The notes beneath the pieces were generated by a model that had not been told where the DNA came from, ran no database searches, and worked only from the letters and a program-made list of their open reading frames with translations. A stretch of DNA of 64,000 nt from Margaritifera margaritifera (Eukaryota; Mollusca; Bivalvia; Unionida; Margaritiferidae): positions 1,842,501 to 1,906,500 of the forward strand of contig JAQPZY010001549.1 in the NCBI GenBank assembly GCA_029931535.1, written 5' to 3'. Both the position numbers and the translations under genes were made by a program. Positions 20,209 through 32,993 of the stretch are shown here, piece after piece (the first letter of the stretch is position 1; each line of letters begins with the position of its first letter).

Positions 20209-20290
20209 TTATGTATGATGTTTATATACTTCAGTTTTGTTTATGATTGTAAGTTGTATGGTTATTTGAAAATACATACTTAACTTTTGA
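20209..20290 (+). repeat. LTR start fragment (Ty3-type relic)
   Basis: TGTTATGTATGATGTTTATATACTT matches, in opposite orientation, the outer end of the complete LTR at 42769. Similarity ends near 20290, where the LTR is truncated. Confidence 0.8.
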
Positions 20291-20950
20291 AAATCTTTCA
20301 AAAACCCTAGGCCAGGCCACCAAAAAAAAAAAAAAACTAAACAAAAGCACCCCACTAAGTCACCATGTTTAAATAACAAGATGACAGTTAGAGAGCAAAG
20401 AGAACAAGATTTTTCAAATATTTAAGAGATTAGTGATTACACGGTTAAATTGAAAATGACGAACCCTGGAGTCTCACAAAAGTCACCAATAAATTCATTA
20501 ATCCAAACAAAACATGAAAGCCACTAAACAATTTTACATAAACATCTAAGATAGAGATAAAGATAAAAGTTATTTTAAGGATTAAAGAAATTAATTACTG
20601 ACTTATTCTGAAGTTTCGAGCCTTAAGCAGACCCAATCCTAGAAGTCACCCATGATTCAGTAAATCAACTAATTTATGAATTTCACTTAAAAAGTGATAA
20701 ATCAGATTCATAAATGAATTTATCACATAAAATGGATTACATATAGGGAGCTCGACCACTACCCTTTTTCTAACTACTCTATTTCCAACCACCATAATTT
20801 TAACACCAATTTGTTACATTTGTACATGTAGTACATACGAAATATTACACAATTTAAAAACAAACAAAATGTATAAACACTATACAAAAAAATGACAATT
20901 ACCATACAGAAAGCACACACAAATATGCTTCTATAAACAGTCAATTGAAA
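20291..20950. other. AT-rich DNA of unknown origin
   Basis: Contains an A-run (20322-20335) after CCAGGCCACC. No coding, splice or repeat signal recognised. Confidence 0.35.
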
Positions 20951-23280
20951 CAAATTTCTGGTATATAAATGGAGGAGTTAGAGAAAACAAATTATACTAC
21001 TGACAGAAACAATGTCAAACTTCTGCCGCCAGCTTTGGTGTTTAGTTTCTGCTCAAGAATGCATACAACACCAATTTAGTAACAGATATAAGCGAAATAT
21101 GGTTTGAAATTTTAAAAACCGTTCCCAATTACAGCGCCCTTGTGAGATAGCATATTAGTATTTAAATCTTTTACCAAGGAACAATGTATAACAGAAAGTT
21201 CAAAAAACAAACAGTTCAACAAATTAAAAAAGACCATTCTGGTACAACTAACAGTAATATAATTGCTTATTTCTCTCAGTTCAATTGACAAAGACATGGT
21301 GTTAACACTGAAAAGCCAATGCATTATCTTTGAGAAAAATGTTTTATTAGAGACATTAGACACAAAAGAATAGGAAAACGTTCTAAAGATCCATAAGAAT
21401 GTATAATTGCGGCATACACGGTAGTATTAGTAGATCTAGAGGTTTATACCCTAATAGAAAGAACGACCAAAACATTTAGAAAAACTAAAAAGGAAGGATA
21501 TTCTTTTTAGACTTCGATATTGCACATGATTTTGTTGGAATATTTAAAAAACGAGAGATGGTAGACTATTTAATAGATAAAGAAACAAATTACTACTGAA
21601 AACGAGGAAGTTTAAGATTCCGTTGGCTATATGTAGTAGATAACAATAATAGTGTTGGAATAAGTGATCTATCATGGTGGATAAGAGTAAGAGATTGCAA
21701 ATTTAAAATCTAAAAAAAAATATCTTCCAGTTAACATAGCCAAGTATTAATACACCAACTGGCAGCCATATTTTGGACTTAATAGACTGTCCTGATAAAT
21801 GACTAGCAGCAACATTCGCAACACCTAAAACTGTTTGCCACATTTGAAGGAATTTTAACAAACTACAAGCTAGCATTATATTTATTAAAAGTACACAGAT
21901 AAATTACTGAGAATTTAATATTTTATATTGCACGTTTCAAGGAACAGTGCGTAAGACTTACTATTGCATTTTTTATATTGGTCTAACAAGCAAGTTTTTA
22001 ATGTTACAGCAATGGAATATAAACTTCCACAAGAAGGAAACGAAGAGAAAATAATACAATTCTGCTTATTTGCCTTCTTTTTTAATACCTTGCCAATAAA
22101 CTATATAGAATGTACAGGGCAGGACGAAGCAAAAGAAATACATGATATAAAACGCATTTAGAAAAATGGTAATACTTGTATTACAAGAAACGGATTTATA
22201 CATTCCATATTCAAGGAAAATATAGAATAGTATGAAGAAAACTATTCCTTTTATTAGGCAACATTTACTACGAAAGGAGATAAAAATAGTATGCCAATAT
22301 AGAATTGGTCTAGATACAACACAAAGTATGTTCAAAATGTAATTACTTACAAACGACAACTAATTGGCACAAGTATAATCCGGTTATAAATGCAGAGAAT
22401 TTAAGGAGGACAATTGGGATTGTATACAGAATAACACTAGATTAACACAGCAATACAAAACAAATAAGGCATTAATAATTTGGAATAATAAAGTACAGGA
22501 AATAATTATCGGATTTTTAGAAAAGCATTGAATAAAATGGAGGAGAATGTAAAGTATAATATTATAGCATTTTGTGTAGGAAATACTAAATTTGGAGAAT
22601 TTGTATGCTTTTTAACACCCATTGGTCATGTATACTTTACAGATAGTAAACTTAAAGATTTCTAATAATGGTGAAAAAAAATTAAATCTTAAATATGTTG
22701 TAAATGCAGATTTAAATACCATATATTACCTACAAAGGGAGCATCCAGATTTAAATATACTCATGCTGTTCCAGTGGAGACTGTGTTGCAACTATGGTAA
22801 GCCAGGAAATATATGCAAATCTAGACATAGAAGCATTAGATATTCCAGAAATACTAGAACATCATGAACTAATAGATAGGAATGTACTTTTAAGACAAAT
22901 ATAAAATATAATTAAAGCAACCGATTGTAAATAATTACAAGAAATAAAGGAAGGAGACGAATATATAGTGCAAGGACTTAGAGAAAAAAGAATACAGTGG
23001 TAAGACTAGATATGTAATGGAGCTAACCATTTACAGGGGTATTGTACAGATAGTTATTACTTCGAACTGTTTTTAGATATTAATGGCATGTTTGGAGCAT
23101 TTTGTTATTTTTTGGAAACGTACCAAGATAAGTTAGTTAACTCGTGCCGAATCTCATATTGTTTATTAAAATTACAATAAAATATAGTTAGACGCAACCA
23201 CATTATTCATATGGCAATACATTCGTTAAGCACGGAAGGAAAAAGAGAAGAATCAGGGAAAAAAATAATGTAAAAAAGTG
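20951..23280 (+). pseudogene. Coding-like AT-rich remnant of an unknown element
   Basis: Several + strand stretches have protein-like composition separated by stops and frame changes: LVTDISEIWFEILKTVPNY (about 21075), KKREMVDYLIDKETNYY (21550), ISDLSWWIRVRDCKFKI (21665), MEYKLPQEGNEEKI (22013), KYNIIAFCVGNTKFGEF (22555), IYANLDIEALDIPEILEHH (22808), EGDEYIVQGLREKRIQW (22955) and LFLDINGMFGAFCYFLE (23075). All are on one strand in a plausible order, so this looks like one or more decayed genes. It interrupts receptor copy 2. I recognise no family; an extinct DNA transposon or viral integration are candidates. Confidence 0.35.
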
Positions 23281-23312
23281 CACAGGTATATAAATTAAAA
23301 CTTATTTTAATG

Positions 23313-23966
23313 GTTCTTACACTTATTACTATGGAAACAAGAATCGGATATTTTTCTTGTTATGACATCATTTTATATTCTAGAAGTATCACAATAAGAC
23401 ATAGGCATGTATGTTGCCTAGGATGACAGTTGTTTCATTTTGGATGCAATATTTGTCTATATTCAAGGTAAGGTTTTCATGCTATCATGACACCTGGGTC
23501 ACCGTCAGAGGGGTGGAGTTGAGTACCGTTGGAGAGATTTGAATATGCAGTGGAAAGCTTGGGGATTTGCTATGGCGATGTATTGAAATTGCTCTAGCTA
23601 ATAAATTTATTTAAGTTCAGACATATTTTCTTTTTAGTTTATTCTTTTTTAAGGCCGCATATAAATTGAGCAAGAGAGGACACCGATGATGCTTCCATTA
23701 ACATGTTTTTATTAACATTAACATATCTTCGATTACAATTGACATGATGATACCTAAAATATCGAAAGTTAACTTTGCTGTTGTAATCTGTGATGTGACA
23801 CAAGATAACTATACAGTTTTTGGAACCAGTATATGGATCAAATACGAAGTTGTGTATTGAGTGGAAACGGTTTTTTGTTTACCTTAGTGAAAGTAGCATG
23901 GTTAGATAAGGGCATGGACGCTGCCTAGGATGACAATGGGTTCCTTTTGGATACGATTGAAAGTAA
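23313..23966 (+). pseudogene. Ig-like domain 2 exon relics (receptor copy 2), two pieces
   Basis: Piece one (23313-23466) joins intron sequence to the 3' end of the exon (GCATGTATGTTGCCTAGGATGAC, then CAAG|GTAAGG), with the exon middle deleted. Piece two (23656-23963) covers most of the exon, including ATGATGCTTCCATT, GTTGTAATCTGTGATGTGAC and TGGTTAGATAAGG, with indels, in-frame stops and GAAA|GTAAGT at the end. So copy 2 carries a duplicated, dead Ig2 exon. Confidence 0.8.
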
Positions 23967-24119
23967 GTGTTGAGACCAAACTGCTTTTCTGTTTGATGAT
24001 TCAGAGTTACTTTCTTTAAGTTCCATTTAATAGAGAAGAGAAATTAATATACTTTGAATTTTCAAGTACTCTTTATTTCGCCAAAATGTGCGTTGTCGAG
24101 GTTACCTGTAAAATGTGAC

Positions 24120-24620
24120 CGAACATCAATTTCCATAAAATCATTCAATTTCTTCGCTTTGTTCAATTTTCGCAGATTTATCGTCATTATTTTGAACTAG
24201 ATTGTTTGATTGATTGATTGTGGTTTAACGGCGCACCAGCACTGTGAGGCTATTTAGCGCCATAGAAAAGGTGGTATGATGAATAATTCACAAATGTTAA
24301 TAGGTTCATTATCTACCAGCAATAATAGAGTCAATCAATTAAAATCTAGAATATGAAGTGGTGAAGGTAATATATAAAGTTTCCCTATCAACGGGTAATG
24401 TAAATGGCGTCTCAATGAATATGAGTAAAGGTACTTAGATTGAACGACTGTACATATATTCTAAAAATATTCAGAGATAGCTCAGAAGTTAGATTTTTGA
24501 ATATTATAAACGACCTTTTGTACTTTGTTTCTGAAGTCTTGAGTCTTTTGGATAATTCTTTTGTGAATTAAGGTTGAAGTTTTTTAAAGTTTTAAATTCA
24601 TATTTTAGATTTGTCAGAGT
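24120..24620 (+). other. Paralogous block of receptor copy 2 with SINE tail insertion
   Basis: Aligns with 5945-6381 of copy 1. A SINE 3' fragment (24204-24272; TTGATTGATTG, then GGTTTAACGGCGCACCAGC) sits where copy 1 continues uninterrupted after TTGAACAAGAT, so it arrived after the duplication. The block ends in an acceptor-like TTCATATTTTAG followed by ATTTGTCAGAGTTA. Confidence 0.65.
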
Positions 24621-24919
24621 TATTTAAGCATAATGTAAAAGACGAACTCCCTTAAATACAGACGGCATCTTCGACATGACACACAACACCACCACCATTA
24701 TCTTCAGACAAATATCAAAATAAAGCAGATATCGAGATGGATGGGGTCCTTGGGCAACTTTTAAAAGATGAGACGTAGCATTCAAGCATTGAGAGGGAAA
24801 GTTTAAGAGCTGAATTAGAGAGGCTGAAAGTCGAAAAAGATAGACTATCCATTGAATATAGGAGACTTAGGATAGAAAAATAGAGAATAGAAATATTAAA
24901 ATCTAACCCACATATCTGA
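24606..24919 (+). pseudogene. Coiled-coil-encoding exon remnant
   Basis: After the acceptor-like TTTTAG the + frame reads DLSELFKHNVKDELP, a stop, a Thr/Pro-rich part, then ADIEMDGVLGQLLKDE, a stop, and a strongly heptad-like helix (IERESLRAELERLKVEKDR, then SIEYRRLRIEK), another stop, and ILKSNPHI before the final stop. All pieces stay in one frame, so it was recently coding. It may be a receptor-tail exon unique to the paralogues, or the end of an inserted gene. Copy 1 has only its first 12 bases before the Polinton begins. Confidence 0.5.
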
Positions 24920-25511
24920 GAACTCATTCATTGTGAATTTTACAGGCATTTAGATTTATATCAGACTTGCAAATAATAACCTCTTTTTCGATTTTCAAAA
25001 ACCTTCTTTTTATGTATGATTTCTTCAAAACATTTGTTCAAAATTAAGTAATGGGACACTGTGTATTTATGTTATATTCAGTAGCATCAATTTACCAGAT
25101 TGCAGATTATTTTGTGGAAATGATATCAAAGATTTACAAAGGGAAAGATTCTCTAGTTGTTAAAAGGACATTGCATCGAACGCGATATCAACCATAGTTG
25201 TGATTAAATAAGTATCTAATAACAAGAAATTATCAGAAGACATGAATGTTGATTTTATGCAATTCCGTGAATTAGTGGATTTTCCAAGAGAAATACATTT
25301 GATAATTCACTACAGTGACACTGATAGTGACTAAAATACGCACTAGGTCTTTACAAGATGTTGTATACAAGTTCTAAAGTTTCTTACCTGTTTACATATT
25401 CTTGTTCTTTTTAGCCAAACTCAGCTTCATTCAATCATCCTTTCTCGCCGATTAGAAAGTTAAAAATGTGTCCTCAATTCAATCTCTGCAGAACTTATTC
25501 GATATTTTACT
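24920..25511 (+). other. Mostly AT-rich spacer with one coding-like piece
   Basis: Near 25100-25340 the + strand reads LPDCRLFCGNDIKDLQRERFSSC and, after stops, DMNVDFMQFRELVDFPREIHL and HYSDTDSD before a stop. Composition is protein-like but no domain or splice context is evident. No gene called. Confidence 0.3.
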
Positions 25512-26800
25512 GTGCGCTTATAAAAGAAAAAAAGTAGGTAATACGCTCCTAGATATTACAGTAGGTAATATGCAGGCGGATAGTACATTAGGTAATACAC
25601 TAGTAGATAGTACAGTAGGTAATACGTACGTATATAGTACAGTAGGTAATATGCACGTATATAATACAGTATGTAATACGCACATAGTACAATAGGTAAT
25701 ACACTCACATATAGTGCAGTAGGTAATACACACATATATACTACATAAGGTAATACGCACGAAAATAGTACAGTAAGTAATACGTACATAGAGTGTACAG
25801 TAGGTAATACACTCGTAGATAGCACACTAGTCAATACGTACATATATAGTACAGTAGGTAATACGGTCTTAGTACAGTAGGTAATACATACATAAATAGT
25901 ACAGTAGGTCATACGTTCTACTTACACCTCTTTGTCCCTATCCTCCATCCGTCTGAGATAGTAATTTATTCCAGGTGTTTTGGTTTTCCTCGGCTTCGAA
26001 AGGCCTACTAAAACACCACCATTTGAACCATCTACAACCGCTAATATCATTTGTATAAATACCTAATGCACCACCATTAGAACCATCTACAACCGCTAAT
26101 ATCATTTGTATAAATACCTAATACAAGCTGAGAAATTTGTTGAAATATTTGAAATAAGGTTTCCCTAACATTTCTAGAGTTTAAATGACATTGAGATAGA
26201 GATGAATTCGAAATCTATCACCTTGGGATGGTTTAGGGATGCGCAAAGAGTCTAAAGTGAGGATATATTTATAATGAAATTAATAGATATGGTCTCTTAA
26301 AACTCTATGGCTTCAATGAAAATCTTTGATAAGACGGCTTCGTCCATTTCACGATTGAGGATATCGTTTAATGTTCCATATATGTAACTCGGGCGTCGGA
26401 ATAATTTCGCAAGTTGGGCGGCTCCTTCGAGGCAGGATGACTGTATTAAATGAGTGTAGCGGCCAGCTGGCAGTCAATAATGTATAAATTCATAGTTGTT
26501 AAAACTAATTGGCTTCCTTGTCCATTTTATTTTCTGTTACTAAAAGTACATGGCTAAAACATAATGCAGATTGATAAAGACATAGCGTTACCACACTGAT
26601 GTTTACATACTTACGTGGACGACATTTTAATGATCATTCACTTTTGTCTAGAAACCTGAGATAAATCTTCCCACATCGCTAATTCTCTCCACAACGCTTG
26701 CAAGCGATTTATATTCCCAGGCAATTCATTGACCAACATCAAATCACAATCAGACATTACAATGTTGAGCTGAGGCCGATTTTAAGTGTGACAATAGCCA
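25512..26800 (+). repeat. Marker repeat block, copy 3
   Basis: A long minisatellite (about 25534-25920), the TCCGTCTGAGAT-type flank, and the distal flank matching copy 1 through TTTTAAGTGTGACAATAGCC. Unlike copies 1 and 2 it has no dinucleotide runs before the array. It lies about 2.3 kb upstream of the intact receptor start codon. Confidence 0.8.
26014..26123. repeat. Two-unit 55 bp tandem duplication
   Basis: CACCACCATT(T/A)GAACCATCTACAA through AAATACCTAAT is repeated at 26014-26068 and 26069-26123, almost identical. The single-copy form is seen in marker blocks 1 and 2. Confidence 0.9.
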
Positions 26801-29058
26801 ATGACGTTAAAAAAATGCAGCCCTCAACATATCAAGTGCTATTTGGCTTAGTTGGAAATTCCATCAAAAGGTCTTATTCGCTTACTCATTGCTGCTGAGA
26901 CAGGCGCAATGCATATCGGCACGAAATATTTCGATAAGCGACGCAATTTCCCAACCTCGCGCCGAAATCCCCTCCCTCTCCTCCACCGGTTCTCAGATAA
27001 ACTTATTGCAGCAATTAGTAACAAATTTGAGAAGATTACATAGCTAATACTCATCTGGTACTGCAAATATGGGGTTGTACAAAATTAAATCATATTTATA
27101 AAGCGTGTATTGACCATTCATATTGTTTTTTTTTTATAAAGGACGTGTAAATGATTTAATCAATCAAGTGGATTTAGACGATTCCTGAAAACCCGTTTCT
27201 GCAATGAACATCTTGATAGTAAAAGTAATCTTATGAGCCAATCTAAACAATGAATACAATTGAAATTGTTGGCTGAAGATTAATATTCGGTGTCAGTTTG
27301 GAACATGTCAGATAAAACATTTGAAACACCCACTCTACTGTCTCACTCCTGCATTACACATAAACGGATGTGAGCGTTTAAAGGTAAGGCTTTGCAAATG
27401 TACACTGACCTCACTACATTAATAATAAACTTTTTGAGTCCCTTTTACAATAAATACGGCAATTTATTTTATCACAAAATAACCGAACGTGTATGTGAAA
27501 AAAACCTAGAGAAAATAACTTCAATCCACTGTATATACAAATATGTATAACAGTATGTACAACACAAATATTATCCACGGTTCTTATACCAGACATAAAG
27601 TTTGCTTGAGCTTCAACGCGGTCATAGTACATATTACTCATAGGTAATATTCACTAGATGTTGAGAGCATGAACATAATAATCATTGAGATTAAAGCAGA
27701 TTTAGTTTCATTTATGTGTCATCAAAGTAGCACTACGAAACAAATATTGTTTGCTAGGATAAACTCTTCACTTCATACTTCCTGTTTCGTCTAAAATGCA
27801 TTGTTTGATGTAGATATTTTTACTTCCATTCTATTAACGGTTTCAGTAACAGGGCTCACTGACAGTTAATGTATGGAACACAGATTTCTATGAAATTATC
27901 AATAATCTTAGAGTCCATAGATAATAGAACCTAACGAACATAAGCCAACTCATGGATTGCATGAAAGAATATACATGCATCAGTTTTAGAAGGGATATGT
28001 ATTCATTAATTCATTAACTGGTTGAATTTGGGAACAATCGTAATTGGGCAACAACACACACACACACACACAAATTTTCTAATTGCTAATTACTTTCAGT
28101 ACATGTAATCCCTGCAAATATAGATGAAATCACTTGGTTTGCATGAATTTCACAACAGCATTGCCTTTTAAAAATCTTTAGCTAGAGTAAAAACGACAGC
28201 CCTAATATTATCCTGTGTTAATTTAACCGTTTCAGCCTGTTTCTTACTCCTTTCACACATTCACATGAAAATATACGAAGGATTTATAACTATTTTCTCG
28301 CTTCATATGCTTATTTTATTGTTGCAGCCAAGTTCTTTAATTGCTTTGTGCATTTAAGCATTTTTATTTTCTCTAACTCTCCATGAATTGTTTATACTTA
28401 CTAAAACAAACTACATGGTTTCCTCTATTGCGGGAAATTAACATCATTTTGAAACTGAATATATGTGTGATTCCCATCTAAAGCTACGGCCCTGATCATA
28501 CTTTGATGTTATGACGCATATATTGTCTGGTTCATTATTTCTCTTTACACTCATCAATATTAAGCGAGGAAGTGAAGAGAGCGAACTATCAGACTAACCA
28601 CATCCCTTTTTAAACACACTGAGATACTACATGTCGCCATCAACAACTCTGTCATCACTCTTCCTGAATCCGAAGTTACAAATTCGCTACTATTCCTACT
28701 GACACTGCCTGCTTATTAATGCTTCTAAAAATGTCGTATAACAGAACCGATGCGCGTTGTTTGTCTCCCCCTGTTTGTGAGGGTTCTTTGATTTTAACAC
28801 AAAAGTATCATGATTAAGTTTTATTATCTATATCCTTACTATGATAAAAATTATACATCTCTACATTATATGATGCTGACATGGAACTAAATACGAGAGA
28901 GCGTGTTTCAGCTATCTAGAATGCATCATCCGTCATACTGCTTTTCCCTATAGGCAGTGAACCATACATGACAGTCTAGATAATTACGATTCTCGACAAC
29001 GATATAACAGAACAGACAGCTTCTTGAGATTTTGAATACCTTGTTAAAGTGCAAAAAC
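26801..29058 (+). promoter_or_regulatory. 5' flank of the intact receptor gene
   Basis: No coding region recognised apart from short open frames without domains. 27690-28560 is paralogous to 16690-18200. A CA run lies at 28051-28071. A promoter is expected in the last few hundred bases, and sequence immediately before the ATG is ordinary AT-rich leader, but I cannot place a TATA box or initiator. An upstream non-coding exon is possible. Confidence 0.4.
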
Positions 29059-29119
29059 ATGGATATTGTAATCAGGATATGCGTTTGTCTCATGTTGCTT
29101 GGAATAGGTGATACAAAAG
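29059..29119 (+). CDS. Receptor exon 1: signal peptide
   Basis: ATG in a good context (AAACATGG). Encodes MDIVIRICVCLMLLGIGDTK plus one base: a short N-terminus, a hydrophobic core (ICVCLMLLGIG) and a small-residue cleavage zone. Donor AAAG|GTAAGT is near consensus. Phase 1. Confidence 0.85.
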
Positions 29120-32100
29120 GTAAGTAATTAAACGATCTAGTAGAATGTTTTTAATGTAGCTAACAAATAAATATGGAACTCGTAATAAAACTCAGAATAA
29201 GACTTTACTCTAACTGTTGACTTAAATGTAAAGGAGTAGAATAATTAAGACATCAAAAAGTTCATTACGATATGCAATTAGGTAGGTTGAGTTTTCTTTG
29301 CTATGAAAACCCTGACGCCATTGTGAAAGGGGGGTAATGTTACCTGTGGTCACATTGACTTTTCTGTTGAGGAAACGGTATTGGAATAAATATGGCTGAT
29401 TGGCCTTGTTAACTACCTGACACGGGTCATAGTATAATATAAATAGTGCATAGAATAATAGTTTTGCAAATTGGTCGTACGTTAATTTTAAAGAAGTCTG
29501 AAATATATGTAGAAATGAACTTAAGTAAATTCAAGCAGATAATAAAAGATAAAAAAACTGAAGTAATGCTTTTAGATTCATAACATTTCCAGCATGTATG
29601 TATGTATGTATGTATGTATGTATGTATGTATGTATGTATGTATGTATGTATATATGTATGTATGTATGTATGAATGTATGTATGTATGAATGGAAGGATG
29701 GATATAAATGTCCACGCATTTAAGACTTATATCACTTCAGAATTTAAATAAATCAATAGAAATATCGTTATCACATTTCAGACATATTTCAAACGATACT
29801 TTTTTGCAGAATGGAAACCTAAGACATATGCTAAGGGAGAAAATGGGATTGTACGCATTGATGAGCTTCAAATTAATGGAACAAAAGTCTTAGAAATAAC
29901 CTTCTCTGGCTACACCAGTATGCTACATGTCACTAATGTGATGGTGTATCACCCAAGGAAGAACCAATCTGATTACGAATCTATTAATATAAATTACTCT
30001 GGCCGCATTAAAAAGATCAAAATGAACCATGGTAGTCTCAGTTTTCTCCTACTAAATGTCAGTTTTATGGACAGTGGAAATTTCACAGTGTTCGAAGATT
30101 CTCTGGAAAAAGGGAAAACAAGTATTATTGTTCCACGTAAGTTTTCTTAGTATCTTGCATGCAAGGCCGCCAAAACCGGAGTTCCCAGTGCTTTTTAAAT
30201 ATCTTACGAACAATTGGCTTGAAGCCCGATGAACTCATCTTCTAAAGGTTATCATGTGCCCATGGGAGTCCCCGCTCACTCCCCCTTATTCTTGGCTGCC
30301 TATCCCTTTGTTCCGATGCTTGGAATGGTAGACACACCGATTACTCAAAATACATTTCCGCTTGAAGTGACAAGTACTCTACATTCAGGAATCACTAATA
30401 AGTAATCGCTCTGATATCTCCTTCAGTAATTTGTATTAAACATTATTTTAAGGAAACGTACAGTATCTATTTGTTTCCTTCCTACGCGAGATTAAAGGTC
30501 AAGGTCACTCTACCAGAGCACAGGGCCCATTTACAGCTGAGTCGAAGGAATCTAACAAGGTTAACCTGCCTTGCATTGGGTCCATTTAGAGTTGGCGCCT
30601 TTAAATCAAGCAACAATTACCGACTGGTGAATTCTAGTAACTAGTAACCAGTTCTTTTTAAATATCATTTTGAATAATTAGCTTGATGCCCGATCAACTC
30701 ATCTTCTAAAGGCTACCCTATGCCCATGGGAGTCCCCGCTCACTCCCCCTTATTCTTGGCTGCCTATCCCTTTGTTCCGACGCCCTTGGAATGGTAGACA
30801 CACAGATAAATCAAAATACAGTTCCGCTTGAAGTGACAAGTACTCTACAGTCATTATTAGGAATCACTAATAAGTAATCGCTCTGACATCCCAATCCTTC
30901 CGTAATTTGTATCAAAAATTATCTTAAGGAAAAGTACAGTAAATATTTGTTTCCTTCCTACGCGAGATTAAAGGTCAAGGTCACTCTAACAGGGCATAGG
31001 GCCCATTTACAGCTGGCGCCTTTAAATCAAGCAACAATTACCGCCTGGTGAATTCTAGTAACTATTAATAACCAGCTGGGAGGTCTGGATCCACAAAGTT
31101 AAGTGTTCTCCTCTAATGCAAACAGATATTTATTATGGTAGGGAAGATGTTGAACACTATATTTGCTATTGTCCCTTATTTAATACTAAAAAATCGCTGC
31201 CCTTTCATTATATCTGTCAGCTTACTCCTTATGTACGCTGGGTTTTGTTATTGAAAGGTGACGTAGAACTAAGGAACGATACATACTCTGTAGTTTTCCT
31301 AAATGTTCAGAAATAGTTTTATTCTAAGTACTAAATTTATCAAATAAACAAAATGGACAATAGTTGTTGTGGCCAGTGAAATGTCTTTCTCCCGTTCTCC
31401 TTTTATCACTCAATTATTTATTGTTGATTTATCAAATTATACAAAATATATATTTCTTTTGCTTTGCTTTGAAATTGCATGTTTTTCTTCAATTTTGAAG
31501 CAACTTTCAGATATGCTGAAGTATTTGTCATTTTTGGAGATATTGGTATGTTTTGGGAGAGGACCTAGATTAGTTAGTTAATGTTTGACAAAACAACAAT
31601 TATATATGTTTAAAAGCAACCCCAAACCAGCGTATTATTATAGTAATTCCCTCGATCAGCACGTTGGGAGAAAGATAAGATTCAGAATGAAATAATGTAT
31701 ACAAAAGTGGACAGATATTGAAATTGTTTTAAAGGTTCTCACACTATTTACTACTAAAACAAACATTCGGGTTCAGAGATTTTTTTGTTATAAATCATTT
31801 TTTTTATAGGTCAAACACTACCGGGCCGAAACAGTGGATCGATGATCCTTCCGTTCATGTGTAAAAGGACGAACATATCTTCGATTAAAATTGAGATGAT
31901 AGAACTTGCAACTTTTCTTGTTGTAATCTATGATGTGACACGGGCAAACTGCACAGAGTTTGGAAATCTGTATATGGATCGAATCGAAAGCTGTGTAATG
32001 AGTGAAAACAGTTTCTCTTTCACCATTCAAAAAGTATCATGGCTGGACAAGGCCATGTATGTTGCGTGGGATGACAAGAGTTTCCTTTTAGATTCAGTAT

Positions 32101-32937
32101 TTGTGGACATTCCAGGTAAATTTTTCATGCGAATGAAATGAACGATTTATACTCTTTGCTCAAAGAATATTACATAGTACTGGATTACATTTTCCATAAA
32201 AAACAGACCCCGATCTTATAATCTGACGAATCCAATGTCAGAAAAATGTTTCCAGAAATCGAGATTTTGCATTATTTTACTTATGATACTTCTGAAAATA
32301 CTTTAATTTTTATAAGAGGTAGATATCATAGAAGGAATGAAAAATTAAATAAACAGTTTTTGAATCGTCCACTAGGGAGTCCTTTTGTTTTTGTAAAACT
32401 ATTCAAGAAATTCTTCTAATGAAGTGAAATCTTCAATATTTCGTCAAAGATGAATAAACCCGGAATCATGTCAAGGGAGTAAGGGATATTATGTCAGTAT
32501 TTTAATTCTTGATGCAGGTTTGATAATCAGTGAAAATAAAAATAAAAAACATGAATAAAAATATTGAAACAATCTCATGATGAGGAAGAAGACTATTTGA
32601 GACATCTTGGTGAAACCGATATCAGGACCGGTAACCTTAAAGCGTCTTGGGCACGGTTGTTGATTTGAAGCTTATTTGTTTCAAAGGTAATGTCGATAGC
32701 TTCAGAAAAAAATGAAGGAGGGCTACCGAACCTAAAGAATACGTTTTTTTTATTTTGCGTACTCATACATTAATCTAAGGGAATTGGATGCCTTTATACA
32801 CTTTTATTCATCATTTGGATACTCTAAGAAGCTCGAATAAATCGCACAAACCAGAGTCAAGATAAGTAATATTAGGAGTGTATGATATTTAAATATTGAA
32901 ATTGCTAAAATTCCTTTGATTAACACGACGGTTATGC

Positions 32938-32993
<56 letters not shown>

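Larger units (their letters stand above)
18205..20290 (+). mobile_element. Gmr1-like Ty3 LTR retrotransposon relic, 5'-truncated
   Basis: In order on the + strand: integrase zinc-binding region (about 18215-18400), a partly deleted integrase core (18450-18590), integrase C-terminus (about 18595-18640), reverse transcriptase (18950-19600), RNase H (19700-20140) and the first 80 bp or so of an LTR (20209, TGTTATGTATGATG). Integrase before RT-RNase H is opposite to most Ty3 elements and typical of the Gmr1 group. gag, protease and most of both LTRs are missing. The second relic at 38753-42769 has the missing 5' half. Confidence 0.85.

Noticed and set aside
29531..29719. Tyr-Ile-His repeat protein on the minus strand
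   Set aside because: Product of the TATG tetranucleotide repeat in intron 1.
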